A stretch of 14,876 bases of DNA, taken from the NCBI GenBank assembly GCA_030593645.1, contig JAUVGT010000066.1, positions 1 to 14,876 on the forward strand, read 5' to 3'. The translations under genes were made by a program, and so were the position numbers. Below are positions 1 through 7,882 of the stretch, one piece after another. The notes below the pieces were generated by a model. The model was not told the origin of the DNA. It saw only the letters and a program-made list of their open reading frames with translations, and searched no databases. This stretch comes from Deltaproteobacteria bacterium. GTDB taxonomy: Bacteria; Desulfobacterota; Desulfobacteria; Desulfobacterales; JAUVGT01. Numbering within the stretch: the stretch's first letter is position 1; each line of letters starts with the position of its first letter.

Positions 1-22
1 TAATTTGTTATACAGGTCTGTC

Positions 23-3000
23 ATGAAAAAAAACAGAAAATCAATTCTAAGTGAAACCTGCCATCTTACCGGATTACCGATAACCATAAAACCCGAATGG
101 ACGGATATCAGTTTGGGAGAAGGATATTCAGTAACCTTCAAGATTATCGGAGAGGATACTCTGTTATCCATACCAAACGGGAAGGCAGATATGGAGGGTA
201 TGGAAAAATTCTTTGAAGAACGTTCAACGTTAATAAATATGGTATTCGGGCGGGATAAAAAATATTTTGAATTAAAAGATTATTTAAACATTAGTGGTAA
301 ACCGGAAAGGGAAGTAAGGAATATTTTTATTCATAGGATGCGTGAGGGCGCAGACCGTTTGGAAGCTTTTATTGGCTTTAATGCCTCAATTTGGGTTAAA
401 CTAAACATGGATGTCGGCAAATACTTCCATCGATCTCCTTTCCCGATGCTTCTGGTGAAAAATTATGAAGAAGCCATAAAACAAAGATCTGAAATTTTGA
501 AATCCGGCTCGAGTGCGGTTAATATAGCGGGTATGAATAGCCAAGAGTATGTCTTGCCAGAAAAAAATCGGAATGATCCGGAAGCCATGAAAACTGGTTT
601 TACAAATGAACAGCAAAGGCAGTATTTATCTGAGTTTTTGCACATCCTGGGCGATATCAACCGGGATGAATATGGATTTGATTATTTAAAGGAAATTGAT
701 TCATCCCATCCATTCCGTCCGGTGTTTGAGGCCATATCATTAATGAAAATCGATTTTGATGATATGTTAAAAGAGCAGAAACGTACAGAAGAGATAAATC
801 AAACGCTGTTTACCATATCTAATGCCGTAAATACTACGTTTAATCTTGGAGATTTATTTCGGTCGATTTATAAATCCCTTGGAAAAATAATTGATACCAC
901 CAATTTTTATATTGCGCTTTATAATAAGGAAACATGTTCATTGAACTTCCCGTTTTATGTTGATGAGTTTGATTCATCAATGAATGCTTACCAGGAAATA
1001 CCGGATATTAATGATACACCCTCACTTACAGCCAGGGTTATAAGAACCGGGAAACCGGTTATGATTAAAATGGGGGAACGGATTAAACAGCTGAAAGGAA
1101 AAGGAAAGAATTGGATAGGTACACCCGCCGAGGTATGGCTCGGCGTTCCATTGAAAGTAAAAAGTGAAGTCATTGGTGTAATGACCGTTCAGAGCTATTC
1201 TGATCCTGACCTCTTTAGTAAAAAAGATATGGATATCCTTCTTTCGGTATCTGATCAGGTGGCTATAGCGATAGAGAGAAAAAGGGCGGAGGAAGAACTT
1301 ATAATTGAAAAGGCTCGTCTTGAAGAACTCTTTAACAGTGCCCAGGAAGCGATAGTCATTATTGATAATCATAGTATGGTATTGAGGATCAATCCAGAAT
1401 TCACGAAGTTATTTGGATACAGCCAGGAAGAAGCAACCGGAAAATACCTGGATGACCTGGTTGCACCCGATGAATTGATCAAAGAGGCTAACGCATATAC
1501 AGAAGATCTGGCTGAAGGCAGAAGAATCTCTTTTGAATCCAAACGAAGAAAAAAAGATTTTACACCCGTATATGTGTCTACTATCGGCGCGCCAATAATA
1601 GTGGGGAAAGAACAACTTGGTGGTTATGCGATTTATCGCAATATTTCTGAACAGAAAAAAGCAAATCAAATACTTAACGCGCTGTATAATATCTCCCGGG
1701 CGGTAAATTCAACCAAAAGTCTTGATGAGCTGTTTGTTATTATACATGAATCACTCACTACAATCATTGATACAACCAACTTTTATATCGCGTTATATGA
1801 TAAGACAGAAGATATCATTTCATTTCCATATTTTGTTGACGAAAAAGATGAACATTTTCTTATTATCAACGCAAGTCATTCAAGTTCTCTTACCGCGAAG
1901 GTGATAAATTCGAAAAAACCATACCTGTATCAAGAACATGAAATCAAAAACAAATATAGCAGCTCAGAAGAAGATGATCTTGGAACAATTCCAAAAATCT
2001 GGCTGGGAGTCCCTCTTGAAATTAAAGGAGAAGTAATAGGGGTTGTAGCTCTGCAAAGCTATACCCGGAGTGATATGTTTTCAATGGAAGATATTTCACT
2101 CTTAGAATCCGTTACAGAACAAATTGCTATTGCGATTGAAACAAAGAGAACCGAAAAAGCGCTCAAAGAGAGCGAGGAAAAATATCGAACAATACTTGAA
2201 AGCATTGATGAAGGCTATTATGAGGTCGATTTTACCGGTAATTTTGAATTTGTAAATGATGCGGTTACCAAAATCACAGGATATGAAAATCATGAAATTA
2301 TCGGCAGGAGCAACAGGAATTTTATAAACCAGGAACTCGCGGAAAATATTTATGAGGTTTTTAATAAAGTATATATCACGGAAAAACCTGAGAAGGGTAT
2401 TCACTGGTCACTGACAAAAAAGGACGGGACCGATATACATATAGAGGTATCAGTAACCCTGAGAAAAGATGAAAATGGAAACAAGACCGGATTTCGCGGC
2501 ATTCTCCGGGATATCACTGAGCGCAGGCTTATTGAAAGGGCACTTTATGAATCGGAAAAAAGGTACCGGACTCTTTTTGACAATGCCGCGGATGCTATTT
2601 TTGTTCATGATATGGGCCGGCGGTTTCTTGATGCAAATAAGGTGGCATTGAAACGCTATGGATACAGTAAAGAAGAACTTCTGGAAATGTCTCCGGCGGG
2701 TATTACTACACGTAAGCGCGCTGCCCGTGTAAAAACCAGAGTAGAAGAGATTCGCGCGCAAGGTCACATTATTACCGATACGACACATGTTAGAAAAGAC
2801 GGTTCAATAATACCATCAGAATTAAGCAGCAGCATTATTGAATATGACGGGAAGCCTGCTGTTTTAAGCATAGCCAGAGATATCACAAAACGTAAAGAGG
2901 CTGCGGAAGAGAAAAATAGAATGGAAATTCAGCTTCAGCACGCGAAAAAAATGGAAGCGATCGGAACTCTTGCTGGCGGAGTCGCCCATGATTTGAACAA

Positions 3001-4078
3001 CATTCTGGCCGGGCTTGTGAGTTATCCGGAACTGCTGCTTTTGGATTTGCCGGAAGACAGTTATTTACGAAAACCGATCATGACAATCCAGCAATCAGGT
3101 GAAAAGGCGGCTGCTATTGTTCAGGATTTACTGACCCTTGCCAGGAGAGGTGTTTTTACAAAAGAAATTATAAATCTTAATGAAATCACTGCAGAATACT
3201 TAAAAAGTCCCGAATTTAAGAATCTTCAGAAATATCATCCCCATGTTCGGGTTGAAGAGGATCTTGAAAGTAAGCTTTTAAACATTTTAGGCTCTCCTGT
3301 TCATCTTTCAAAAACAGTGATGAATTTGGTTTCAAACGCTGCGGAGGCAATCCATGATAACGGCTTAATTACTGTCGCAACCCGTAATCAATATATTGAT
3401 AAACCCGTAAAAGGATACGTGGATGTGAAAGAAGGAGATTATATAACATTATCCGTATCTGATACCGGAACAGGGATCTCACCGGATGATATGGAAAGAA
3501 TTTTTGAACCGTTTTATACAAAAAAGATTATGGGCAGGAGCGGGACCGGATTGGGCATGGCTGTGGTGTGGGGGACTGTGGGCGACCATAACGGATATAT
3601 CGATATTAAAAGTGTTGAAGGAAAAGGTTCTACTTTTACCCTGTATTTTCCTGTCACAAGGGAAGAACCCGTAAAAAAAGACCGGGTATCCGCTGTGGAT
3701 GAATATAAGGCACATGGTGAAAGGGTCGCTGTTGTCGATGATGTAAAAGAACAAAGAGAGATTGCTACGAAAATACTGAAAAAACTCGGGTATTCTGTTG
3801 AGGTGTTTTCAAGCGGTGAACAGGCTGTGGAATATATGGAAAACAGTTCCGCGGATCTGTTAATTCTTGACATGATTATGACCCCCGGAATCGATGGCCT
3901 TGAAACCTATAAAAGAATTCTTAAATTTCATCCGGAACAAAAAGCCATCATCGTTTCCGGATATTCTGAAACAAAACGTATAAAAGAGGCTCAGAAATTA
4001 GGAGCCGGAGCCTATGTTAAAAAGCCATATTTATTTGGAGATATAGCGAAAGCTGTCAGGCGTGAACTGGATAAGTAA
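23..4078 (+). CDS. Multi-sensor hybrid histidine kinase (GAF/PAS, HisKA, HATPase, receiver)
   Basis: This is a soluble signalling kinase of about 1351 residues with no membrane segment. Domains by eye: a uniform N-terminal module (about 1-165), GAF (about 261-420), PAS (430-545), GAF (550-710), PAS (716-838), PAS (842-955), HisKA (970-1040) with phospho-acceptor H989 in GGVAHDLNN, HATPase (1090-1212) with N1105 and glycine boxes DTGTGIS and SGTGLGMA, and a receiver (1232-1351) with the VVDD acidic pair, phospho-acceptor D1283 and K1334 in KKP. It should autophosphorylate and pass phosphate to its own receiver, as in CckA-type hybrids; the signal is unknown. I chose ATG at 23 because AGG lies 6 bases upstream. 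The frame also has TTG at 5 and is open to the window edge, so an upstream start is possible. No output regulator is adjacent. Confidence 0.93.
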   Translation: MKKNRKSILSETCHLTGLPITIKPEWTDISLGEGYSVTFKIIGEDTLLSIPNGKADMEGMEKFFEERSTLINMVFGRDKKYFELKDYLNISGKPEREVRNIFIHRMREGADRLEAFIGFNASIWVKLNMDVGKYFHRSPFPMLLVKNYEEAIKQRSEILKSGSSAVNIAGMNSQEYVLPEKNRNDPEAMKTGFTNEQQRQYLSEFLHILGDINRDEYGFDYLKEIDSSHPFRPVFEAISLMKIDFDDMLKEQKRTEEINQTLFTISNAVNTTFNLGDLFRSIYKSLGKIIDTTNFYIALYNKETCSLNFPFYVDEFDSSMNAYQEIPDINDTPSLTARVIRTGKPVMIKMGERIKQLKGKGKNWIGTPAEVWLGVPLKVKSEVIGVMTVQSYSDPDLFSKKDMDILLSVSDQVAIAIERKRAEEELIIEKARLEELFNSAQEAIVIIDNHSMVLRINPEFTKLFGYSQEEATGKYLDDLVAPDELIKEANAYTEDLAEGRRISFESKRRKKDFTPVYVSTIGAPIIVGKEQLGGYAIYRNISEQKKANQILNALYNISRAVNSTKSLDELFVIIHESLTTIIDTTNFYIALYDKTEDIISFPYFVDEKDEHFLIINASHSSSLTAKVINSKKPYLYQEHEIKNKYSSSEEDDLGTIPKIWLGVPLEIKGEVIGVVALQSYTRSDMFSMEDISLLESVTEQIAIAIETKRTEKALKESEEKYRTILESIDEGYYEVDFTGNFEFVNDAVTKITGYENHEIIGRSNRNFINQELAENIYEVFNKVYITEKPEKGIHWSLTKKDGTDIHIEVSVTLRKDENGNKTGFRGILRDITERRLIERALYESEKRYRTLFDNAADAIFVHDMGRRFLDANKVALKRYGYSKEELLEMSPAGITTRKRAARVKTRVEEIRAQGHIITDTTHVRKDGSIIPSELSSSIIEYDGKPAVLSIARDITKRKEAAEEKNRMEIQLQHAKKMEAIGTLAGGVAHDLNNILAGLVSYPELLLLDLPEDSYLRKPIMTIQQSGEKAAAIVQDLLTLARRGVFTKEIINLNEITAEYLKSPEFKNLQKYHPHVRVEEDLESKLLNILGSPVHLSKTVMNLVSNAAEAIHDNGLITVATRNQYIDKPVKGYVDVKEGDYITLSVSDTGTGISPDDMERIFEPFYTKKIMGRSGTGLGMAVVWGTVGDHNGYIDIKSVEGKGSTFTLYFPVTREEPVKKDRVSAVDEYKAHGERVAVVDDVKEQREIATKILKKLGYSVEVFSSGEQAVEYMENSSADLLILDMIMTPGIDGLETYKRILKFHPEQKAIIVSGYSETKRIKEAQKLGAGAYVKKPYLFGDIAKAVRRELDK

Positions 4079-4277
4079 AACAAATGCGCCCTGACAATCA
4101 TTAACCCTCCTGTTTTTTCAGTAATTTCCATTCATTTCAGAGCGGTATGAGAAATCAAGAAAACAAATATTCATACCAATTCATCATCTATTTGATCTTA
4201 CTTCGCCCAATGTTATTGATGGTATGCCTTATATTATTAATAAATATTAATGAAAACAAAAATAAATAAATAAAATA

Positions 4278-4322
4278 TTGACATATACATCAAATACCAT
4301 TAATGAGGCTGAAATTTATAAT
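4278..4322 (+). promoter_or_regulatory. Candidate promoter for the GcvT-like gene
   Basis: A perfect TTGACA stands at 4278-4283 and a perfect TATAAT at 4317-4322, but 33 bases separate them, so they cannot be one promoter. With TTGACA as -35, ATTAAT at 4299-4304 (4/6, 15-base spacer) is the best -10 and would start transcription near 4311, at the left arm of the inverted repeat at 4310. TATAAT alone would start near 4329. Either is plausible; neither is proven. Confidence 0.35.
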
Positions 4323-4378
4323 TCTGTTTCCGCCATTTGAAGCTGAGCAGTTTTACAGAACTAAAAATCTAAATTTCA
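4310..4378 (+). promoter_or_regulatory. Nested inverted repeats in the leader of the GcvT-like gene
   Basis: A perfect 9-base inverted repeat (TGAAATTTA at 4310-4318, TAAATTTCA at 4370-4378) encloses a perfect 6-base one (TTCTGT at 4322-4327, ACAGAA at 4355-4360). In RNA this would form a two-part stem ending 10 bases before the Shine-Dalgarno. It matches no riboswitch class I know. The stems are AT-rich, so chance or an operator remains possible. Confidence 0.3.
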
Positions 4379-4400
4379 ATGTATCTGAAAGGAGATCTAA

Positions 4401-5681
4401 ATGGCTGCAAAAGTAAAAAAAACACCGCTCCATGAATGGCATCTTAATAACGGGGCGAATATGGCTGATTTTGGGGGATATGAAATGCCGTTGTGGTACT
4501 CATCGGTAAAGGAGGAACATCTGGCTGTTCTAACAAAAGCCGGAATATTTGATACCAGCCATATGGCTGCGGTTCTGGTCAGCGGTGATGACGCACTTGA
4601 ACTGCTCCAGCATTGTTTTACAAATGATATGAATCGATGCGTTGGTAAAAGCAGAAAACCCCTTTATCCAGGCAGGTGTGCATATGGCGCTTTTCTCGAT
4701 GAACAGGGTAACGTTCTTGATGATACCATTATTTTTCAACTAAAGGAAAATTCATATATAGCTGTTGTAAACGCGGGAATGGGGGCTGAGACTAACCACT
4801 ACCTTGCTGCAAACAGCGGGGAAAGAAATGTTGAGCTGATGGATCTAACAGATCAAGTCGGTAAAATGGATATACAGGGTCCCATGTCCGCGTTGGTTAT
4901 GAAAAAAATCCTTGCCGATCCTGATAAAGTGTTTGAAAAAATGCCATATTTTTCATTTAAAGGGCATTTCGATTCAGCCTCCAGTCTTGCTGCCGACGTC
5001 AAACTTATAGACGGAACTCCAATCTTACTATCCAGAACAGGGTATACAGGTGAATTCGGTTTTGAAATATTTATCGAAAATGATCATATTGTAAAACTTT
5101 GGGAAATGATAGTGTCAGCAGGACACGATTACGGGATCACTCCATGCGGTTTGGCAGCTCGGGATTCTTTGAGGGCGGGTGCCGTGCTTCCTCTTTCACA
5201 CCAGGACATCGGACGATGGCTGTTTATTAACCATCCCTGGCATTTTGCTCTTCCATTTGAATTGAATGGAAACGCTTTTACAAAGGAATTTATCGGGGAC
5301 AGCCAACTTTTAAATGGGCATGCGCCTGAATATACTTATGCATTTGCCGGTAATGATCTCCGTAAGGTTTCAACCTCTGATCCGGCCGAAGTTATTGATT
5401 CCATAGGAAATAGTATTGGTAAAGTTTTAACCTGTGCGACAGATATTGGAATAGGGCGTTTTAAAGACAGGATATACAGCATCTCGAGTCCTGACAAACC
5501 GGAAGAATTCAATCCGCGAGGATTGTGCTGCGGGTTTGTGAGAGTGAAAAAAGAGCTTAAGGCAGATGATATCATAGAATTGAAAGATAGAAGACGGAAA
5601 ATAGAAGTCAGGATTGTTGATGATATAAGACCGGACCGTACTGCCCGCATGCCGATGTCCAGGTTTTTAGACAACAATTAA
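4401..5681 (+). CDS. GcvT-family folate-binding aminomethyltransferase-like protein
   Basis: The protein has 426 residues. GcvT is the T-protein of the glycine cleavage system: it takes the aminomethyl group from lipoylated GcvH, releases ammonia and forms methylene-tetrahydrofolate. Family marks seen here: TPLHEWH near the N-terminus, FGGYEMP, GIFDTSHM, the Asp pair D107-D108 in VLDD where the catalytic Asp lies, DIQGP, GYTGEFGFEI (folate-binding Glu) and AARDSLR (folate-binding Arg). The block after that Arg, normally close to LRLEAGLPLYGHD, reads LRAGAVLPLSHQD. The protein is also about 50-60 residues longer than common GcvT, mostly in the C-terminal half. No gcvH or gcvP lies nearby. It may be a true T-protein or a related folate-dependent C1 enzyme. 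The start is set by AAGGAG 6 bases upstream. Confidence 0.85.
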   Translation: MAAKVKKTPLHEWHLNNGANMADFGGYEMPLWYSSVKEEHLAVLTKAGIFDTSHMAAVLVSGDDALELLQHCFTNDMNRCVGKSRKPLYPGRCAYGAFLDEQGNVLDDTIIFQLKENSYIAVVNAGMGAETNHYLAANSGERNVELMDLTDQVGKMDIQGPMSALVMKKILADPDKVFEKMPYFSFKGHFDSASSLAADVKLIDGTPILLSRTGYTGEFGFEIFIENDHIVKLWEMIVSAGHDYGITPCGLAARDSLRAGAVLPLSHQDIGRWLFINHPWHFALPFELNGNAFTKEFIGDSQLLNGHAPEYTYAFAGNDLRKVSTSDPAEVIDSIGNSIGKVLTCATDIGIGRFKDRIYSISSPDKPEEFNPRGLCCGFVRVKKELKADDIIELKDRRRKIEVRIVDDIRPDRTARMPMSRFLDNN

Positions 5682-5711
5682 TAAAGATGATTTCATAAAA
5701 AATCCGAATGA

Positions 5712-5836
5712 GACGGTTTCGTAAAAAGTTCAAATTCAAGGCGTGCAAATTTCGTAATCATGAAGCGTACTTATAGTACGTTGAATGATTGCGAAATGCA
5801 GCACAACGCAGAAGTTGGACTTTTTACGAGACCGTC
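5712..5836. repeat. 125 bp near-perfect palindromic element (MITE/REP-like)
   Basis: The terminal 26 bases, beginning GACGGTTTCGTAAAAAG at 5712-5737, are the reverse complement of 5811-5836 with 3 mismatches. The symmetry continues inward: an ATTTCGNAATCAT block lies in both arms, and the centre is CGTAC-TTATA-GTACG at 5766-5780. No protein is encoded and I see no clear target duplication. It lies between convergent genes, the usual place for non-autonomous palindromic repeats. A dispersed, transposase-mobilised or REP-like role is inference; the palindrome itself is directly visible. Confidence 0.8.
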
Positions 5837-5849
5837 AATAAATATACAT

Positions 5850-5877
5850 AAAAAAAAGTTGGGACTATGTCCCAACT
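5850..5877 (-). terminator. Intrinsic terminator of the IHF/HU gene
   Basis: A perfect 9 bp stem (AGTTGGGAC at 5857-5865 with GTCCCAACT at 5869-5877) closes a 3-base loop. On the minus strand it is followed by a run of eight T (A-tract 5850-5857 on the plus strand, the last base shared with the stem). It lies about 80 bases past the stop codon at 5960. The plus strand has no T-run on the other side, so it works in the minus direction. Confidence 0.85.
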
Positions 5878-5959
5878 CCTTGGTATTATTCTACAGTTCT
5901 AATCACTTCTGTAGTGCTGTTTACTGAGTGAAAACTGTTTAATGCCGTTTAAGGGGTCG

Positions 5960-6241
5960 TTAATTCTGAGTATCAACTCTTTCTTTAAGTTCTTTACCGA
6001 CTTTAAAAAACGGTAGTTTTTTTGCCGGGACTTCTATTTGTGTACCTGTTTTTGGATTTCGGCCCACATATGGTTTGTAAGAATTAACTGTGAAGCTGCC
6101 AAATCCTCTGATCTCAACCCGCTCACCTTTTCTCAGTGTATTTATAATTGAGTCAAAGAAAACATGAATAACTTTTTCAGCATCTTTTCTGCTTAGATTT
6201 AGTTCTCTCTTCAGGACTCCAATCAGATCTGATCTATTCAT
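5960..6241 (-). CDS. ihfB: IHF/HU-family DNA-bending protein, IHF beta-like
   Basis: The protein has 93 residues, the standard size of the family. It binds the DNA minor groove as a dimer and bends it, organising the nucleoid and supporting sigma-54 promoters and recombination. Seen here: an N-terminal helical pair starting MNRSDLIG, the core GERVEIRGFGSF, the beta-arm tip GRNPKTG with the intercalating Pro, and the C-terminal PFFKVGKELKERV. ERVEIRGFGSF and a C-terminus ending just after KELKERV look more like IHF beta than HU, but the split is not certain from sequence alone. A TAAGGAGT Shine-Dalgarno (6246-6253) lies 4 bases before the ATG. It follows scpB on the same strand after 211 bases, so it may have its own promoter. 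Confidence 0.93.
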   Translation of the reverse strand: MNRSDLIGVLKRELNLSRKDAEKVIHVFFDSIINTLRKGERVEIRGFGSFTVNSYKPYVGRNPKTGTQIEVPAKKLPFFKVGKELKERVDTQN

Positions 6242-6304
6242 GAATACTCCTTATGTCTTAAGTTGCATATTTTGGTCAACGAATCATTTCGAACATGTAT
6301 TTAT

Positions 6305-6334
6305 TATGCCTGACCTGGTTTCAAGATCGGGCAT
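6305..6334. other. Hairpin between scpB and the IHF gene
   Basis: ATGCCTGACC (6305-6314) pairs with GATCGGGCAT (6325-6334) over 10 positions, with one G-U pair and one mismatch and a 10-base loop. No T-run follows on either strand. It could attenuate or process the scpB-to-ihf transcript or be an operator; I cannot tell. I found no convincing promoter for the IHF gene in the 6242-6452 gap. Confidence 0.3.
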
Positions 6335-6452
6335 ACAGCCTTCTAATAATTTAATACACCGGTATGAATAATATTTAGAACAGTGATCTGCACGACGCAC
6401 AAATTTTGGATACGTTAAAACTCGTTATACATAATTGCTTGGTAACTTTCAG

Positions 6453-7151
6453 TCAAGAATTATTTCCATTATCATTTGTTATCTCTTCAAAATCCGTGTC
6501 CGCGATATGAGAGTGTTTTTCATTTTCGCTTGGTTCGGATATTTTTGTGTTATCCGGTTCATTTTTATTTTCCGATAGGGTTTCTTTGGGAGACTCCGTT
6601 TCGGGTTCCAAGGGTGTATCATTTTGCTCAGAAGACCCGAGCTCTTCTATTTCCTTGGGGGTAGGCAGTTCTCTTAGATTTTTTAAATCAAAAACTTCCA
6701 AAAACCGTTTGGTTGTGGCATAGATCAACGGTCGGCCGGGAATTTCCTTTCGGCCTAAAATTCGAGCAAGTTTTCGTTCCAGGAGCACACGTAGTACCCC
6801 TCCACAATCAACCCCTCGAATATGTTCAATGTCGCTTCGGATGATCGGTTGCTTATAGGCAATAATCGCAAGCGTTTCGAGAGAGGCTTGACTTAACTTT
6901 GGAGGATTGGGTTGAATCAGCTTTTTAATCCATTCCGAATATTCCCGGCGGGTGCGAATCTGGAAACCACCTGCCACAAGCTTTAAGTAGAATCCGCCCC
7001 CGCGTGATTCATATTCATCTGCGAGGCTATCTAATGCGTCTTTTATCTCACTTCCATCTGCGGCAGGGATAATTTTTATTATGTGATTTACCGAAAGAGG
7101 TTCTTCGGCCACAAACAATAAACTTTCAATAATATATTTTAATTTTTCCAT
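6453..7151 (-). CDS. scpB: Segregation and condensation protein B
   Basis: ScpB is the winged-helix (kite) subunit that, as a dimer, binds ScpA and SMC to make the condensin-like complex for chromosome compaction and segregation. Seen here: start MEKLKYIIESLLFVAEEPLS, the family block LSQASLETLAIIAYKQPI, the HIRGVD motif and the second winged helix ending LGRKEIPGRPLIYATT. The protein has 232 residues. Past about residue 175 the tail is rich in Glu, Asn, Ser and Pro, without obvious structure, and about 50 residues long, so the folded core is of normal length. The ATG overlaps the scpA stop by one base (TAATG), and no good Shine-Dalgarno is near, so translation is probably coupled to scpA. 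Confidence 0.96.
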   Translation of the reverse strand: MEKLKYIIESLLFVAEEPLSVNHIIKIIPAADGSEIKDALDSLADEYESRGGGFYLKLVAGGFQIRTRREYSEWIKKLIQPNPPKLSQASLETLAIIAYKQPIIRSDIEHIRGVDCGGVLRVLLERKLARILGRKEIPGRPLIYATTKRFLEVFDLKNLRELPTPKEIEELGSSEQNDTPLEPETESPKETLSENKNEPDNTKISEPSENEKHSHIADTDFEEITNDNGNNS

Positions 7152-7864
7152 TATATATATATCAGCCTAATAATTCCTGTCTGAACATGCTGGGCTATGC
7201 TGATCAGGCTCAATTTAACCATTTCCAAAATCGCAAGAAATGTAACAATTACATCATGACGATTATAAGTGCCAGTAAAAAGTTCTGTAAATGTTAAAGA
7301 TTTTTGATTTTCAAAAATATCGACCAGTTCGTTAATTTTTTCCTTAACGGAAATTCTGTCAGCTGAAAGATCCACCTTGTGATCAGGCGACATGTTTTCC
7401 AAAATTTTTTGAAAGGCGTCAATGAGTTCGAAAAGTCCAATTTTAATCATTTCATCATTCTGAGTTAAATATTGATCCGGTTTACCAGGCTGTCTGATGA
7501 ATGTGTCTTTTCCCAAAAGGGGACGCTCAGCCAACTCCTCTGCAGCAGATTTCATCTGGAGGTATTCCAGCAAGGGTTCAGTTATTTCTGTGCGCGGATC
7601 TTCTTCTTCCTCATTATCTTCCACAGCAGGGAGCAGCATCCTTGATTTAATATGGGCCAGCGTGGATGCCATTACAATAAAATCCCCTGCAAAGTCAATA
7701 TTCATCGACTTCATCCATTCAAGATATTCAAGGTATTGTTTTGTGATCAGGGCAACAGGAATATCGTAAATATCCACCTCATTTTTCTTAATGAGATGAA
7801 CCAGAAGATCCATTGGTCCCTCAAAAACATCCGTCAGTTCAACTTTATATAAATCAGCAGGCAT
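7151..7864 (-). CDS. scpA: Segregation and condensation protein A (kleisin)
   Basis: ScpA is the kleisin that bridges the SMC heads and carries ScpB. Seen here: the N-terminal block VFEGPMDLLVHLIKKNEVDIYDIP, which contacts the SMC neck, then FIVMASTLAHIKSRMLLP, a Glu-rich loop (EDNEEEED), and the C-terminal winged-helix part with TFTELF and VTFLAILEMVKL, which contacts the SMC head. The protein has 237 residues, normal for the family. GGAG (7877-7880) lies 12 bases before the ATG, slightly far. The gene begins 18 bases after the tRNA nucleotidyltransferase fusion and overlaps scpB, so the three are one operon. No smc gene lies in the window. Confidence 0.96.
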   Translation of the reverse strand: MPADLYKVELTDVFEGPMDLLVHLIKKNEVDIYDIPVALITKQYLEYLEWMKSMNIDFAGDFIVMASTLAHIKSRMLLPAVEDNEEEEDPRTEITEPLLEYLQMKSAAEELAERPLLGKDTFIRQPGKPDQYLTQNDEMIKIGLFELIDAFQKILENMSPDHKVDLSADRISVKEKINELVDIFENQKSLTFTELFTGTYNRHDVIVTFLAILEMVKLSLISIAQHVQTGIIRLIYI

Positions 7865-7882
7865 TCGCTCACTTTACTCCGG

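Larger units (their letters stand above)
4079..4400. other. Intergenic region between hybrid kinase and GcvT-like gene
   Basis: This AT-rich gap of 322 bases holds no convincing ORF. The first half shows no recognisable terminator for the kinase gene. The second half holds a candidate promoter and nested inverted repeats, listed separately. A strong Shine-Dalgarno (AAGGAG at 4389-4394) sits 6 bases before the ATG at 4401. I see no glycine riboswitch features. Confidence 0.6.

Noticed and set aside
1022..1372. Minus-strand open frames of 60-120 codons inside the hybrid kinase, and similar ones opposite other genes
   Set aside because: They lie opposite strongly recognisable coding sequence, show no domain pattern and lack ribosome binding sites; they are mirror frames of the real genes.
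4079..4400. Glycine riboswitch before the GcvT-like gene
   Set aside because: The gap has no paired aptamer cores or other hallmark bases of that class; only simple AT-rich inverted repeats are visible.
5712..5836. The large palindrome as a simple terminator of the GcvT-like gene
   Set aside because: It is far longer than an intrinsic terminator, has no T-run after its right end, and is symmetric to its termini like a mobile repeat. It could still slow transcription.
5891..5914. CTACAG/CTGTAG inverted repeat after the IHF gene
   Set aside because: It is a 6 bp stem with a 12-base loop and no T-run, upstream of the much better terminator at 5850-5877; most likely chance.
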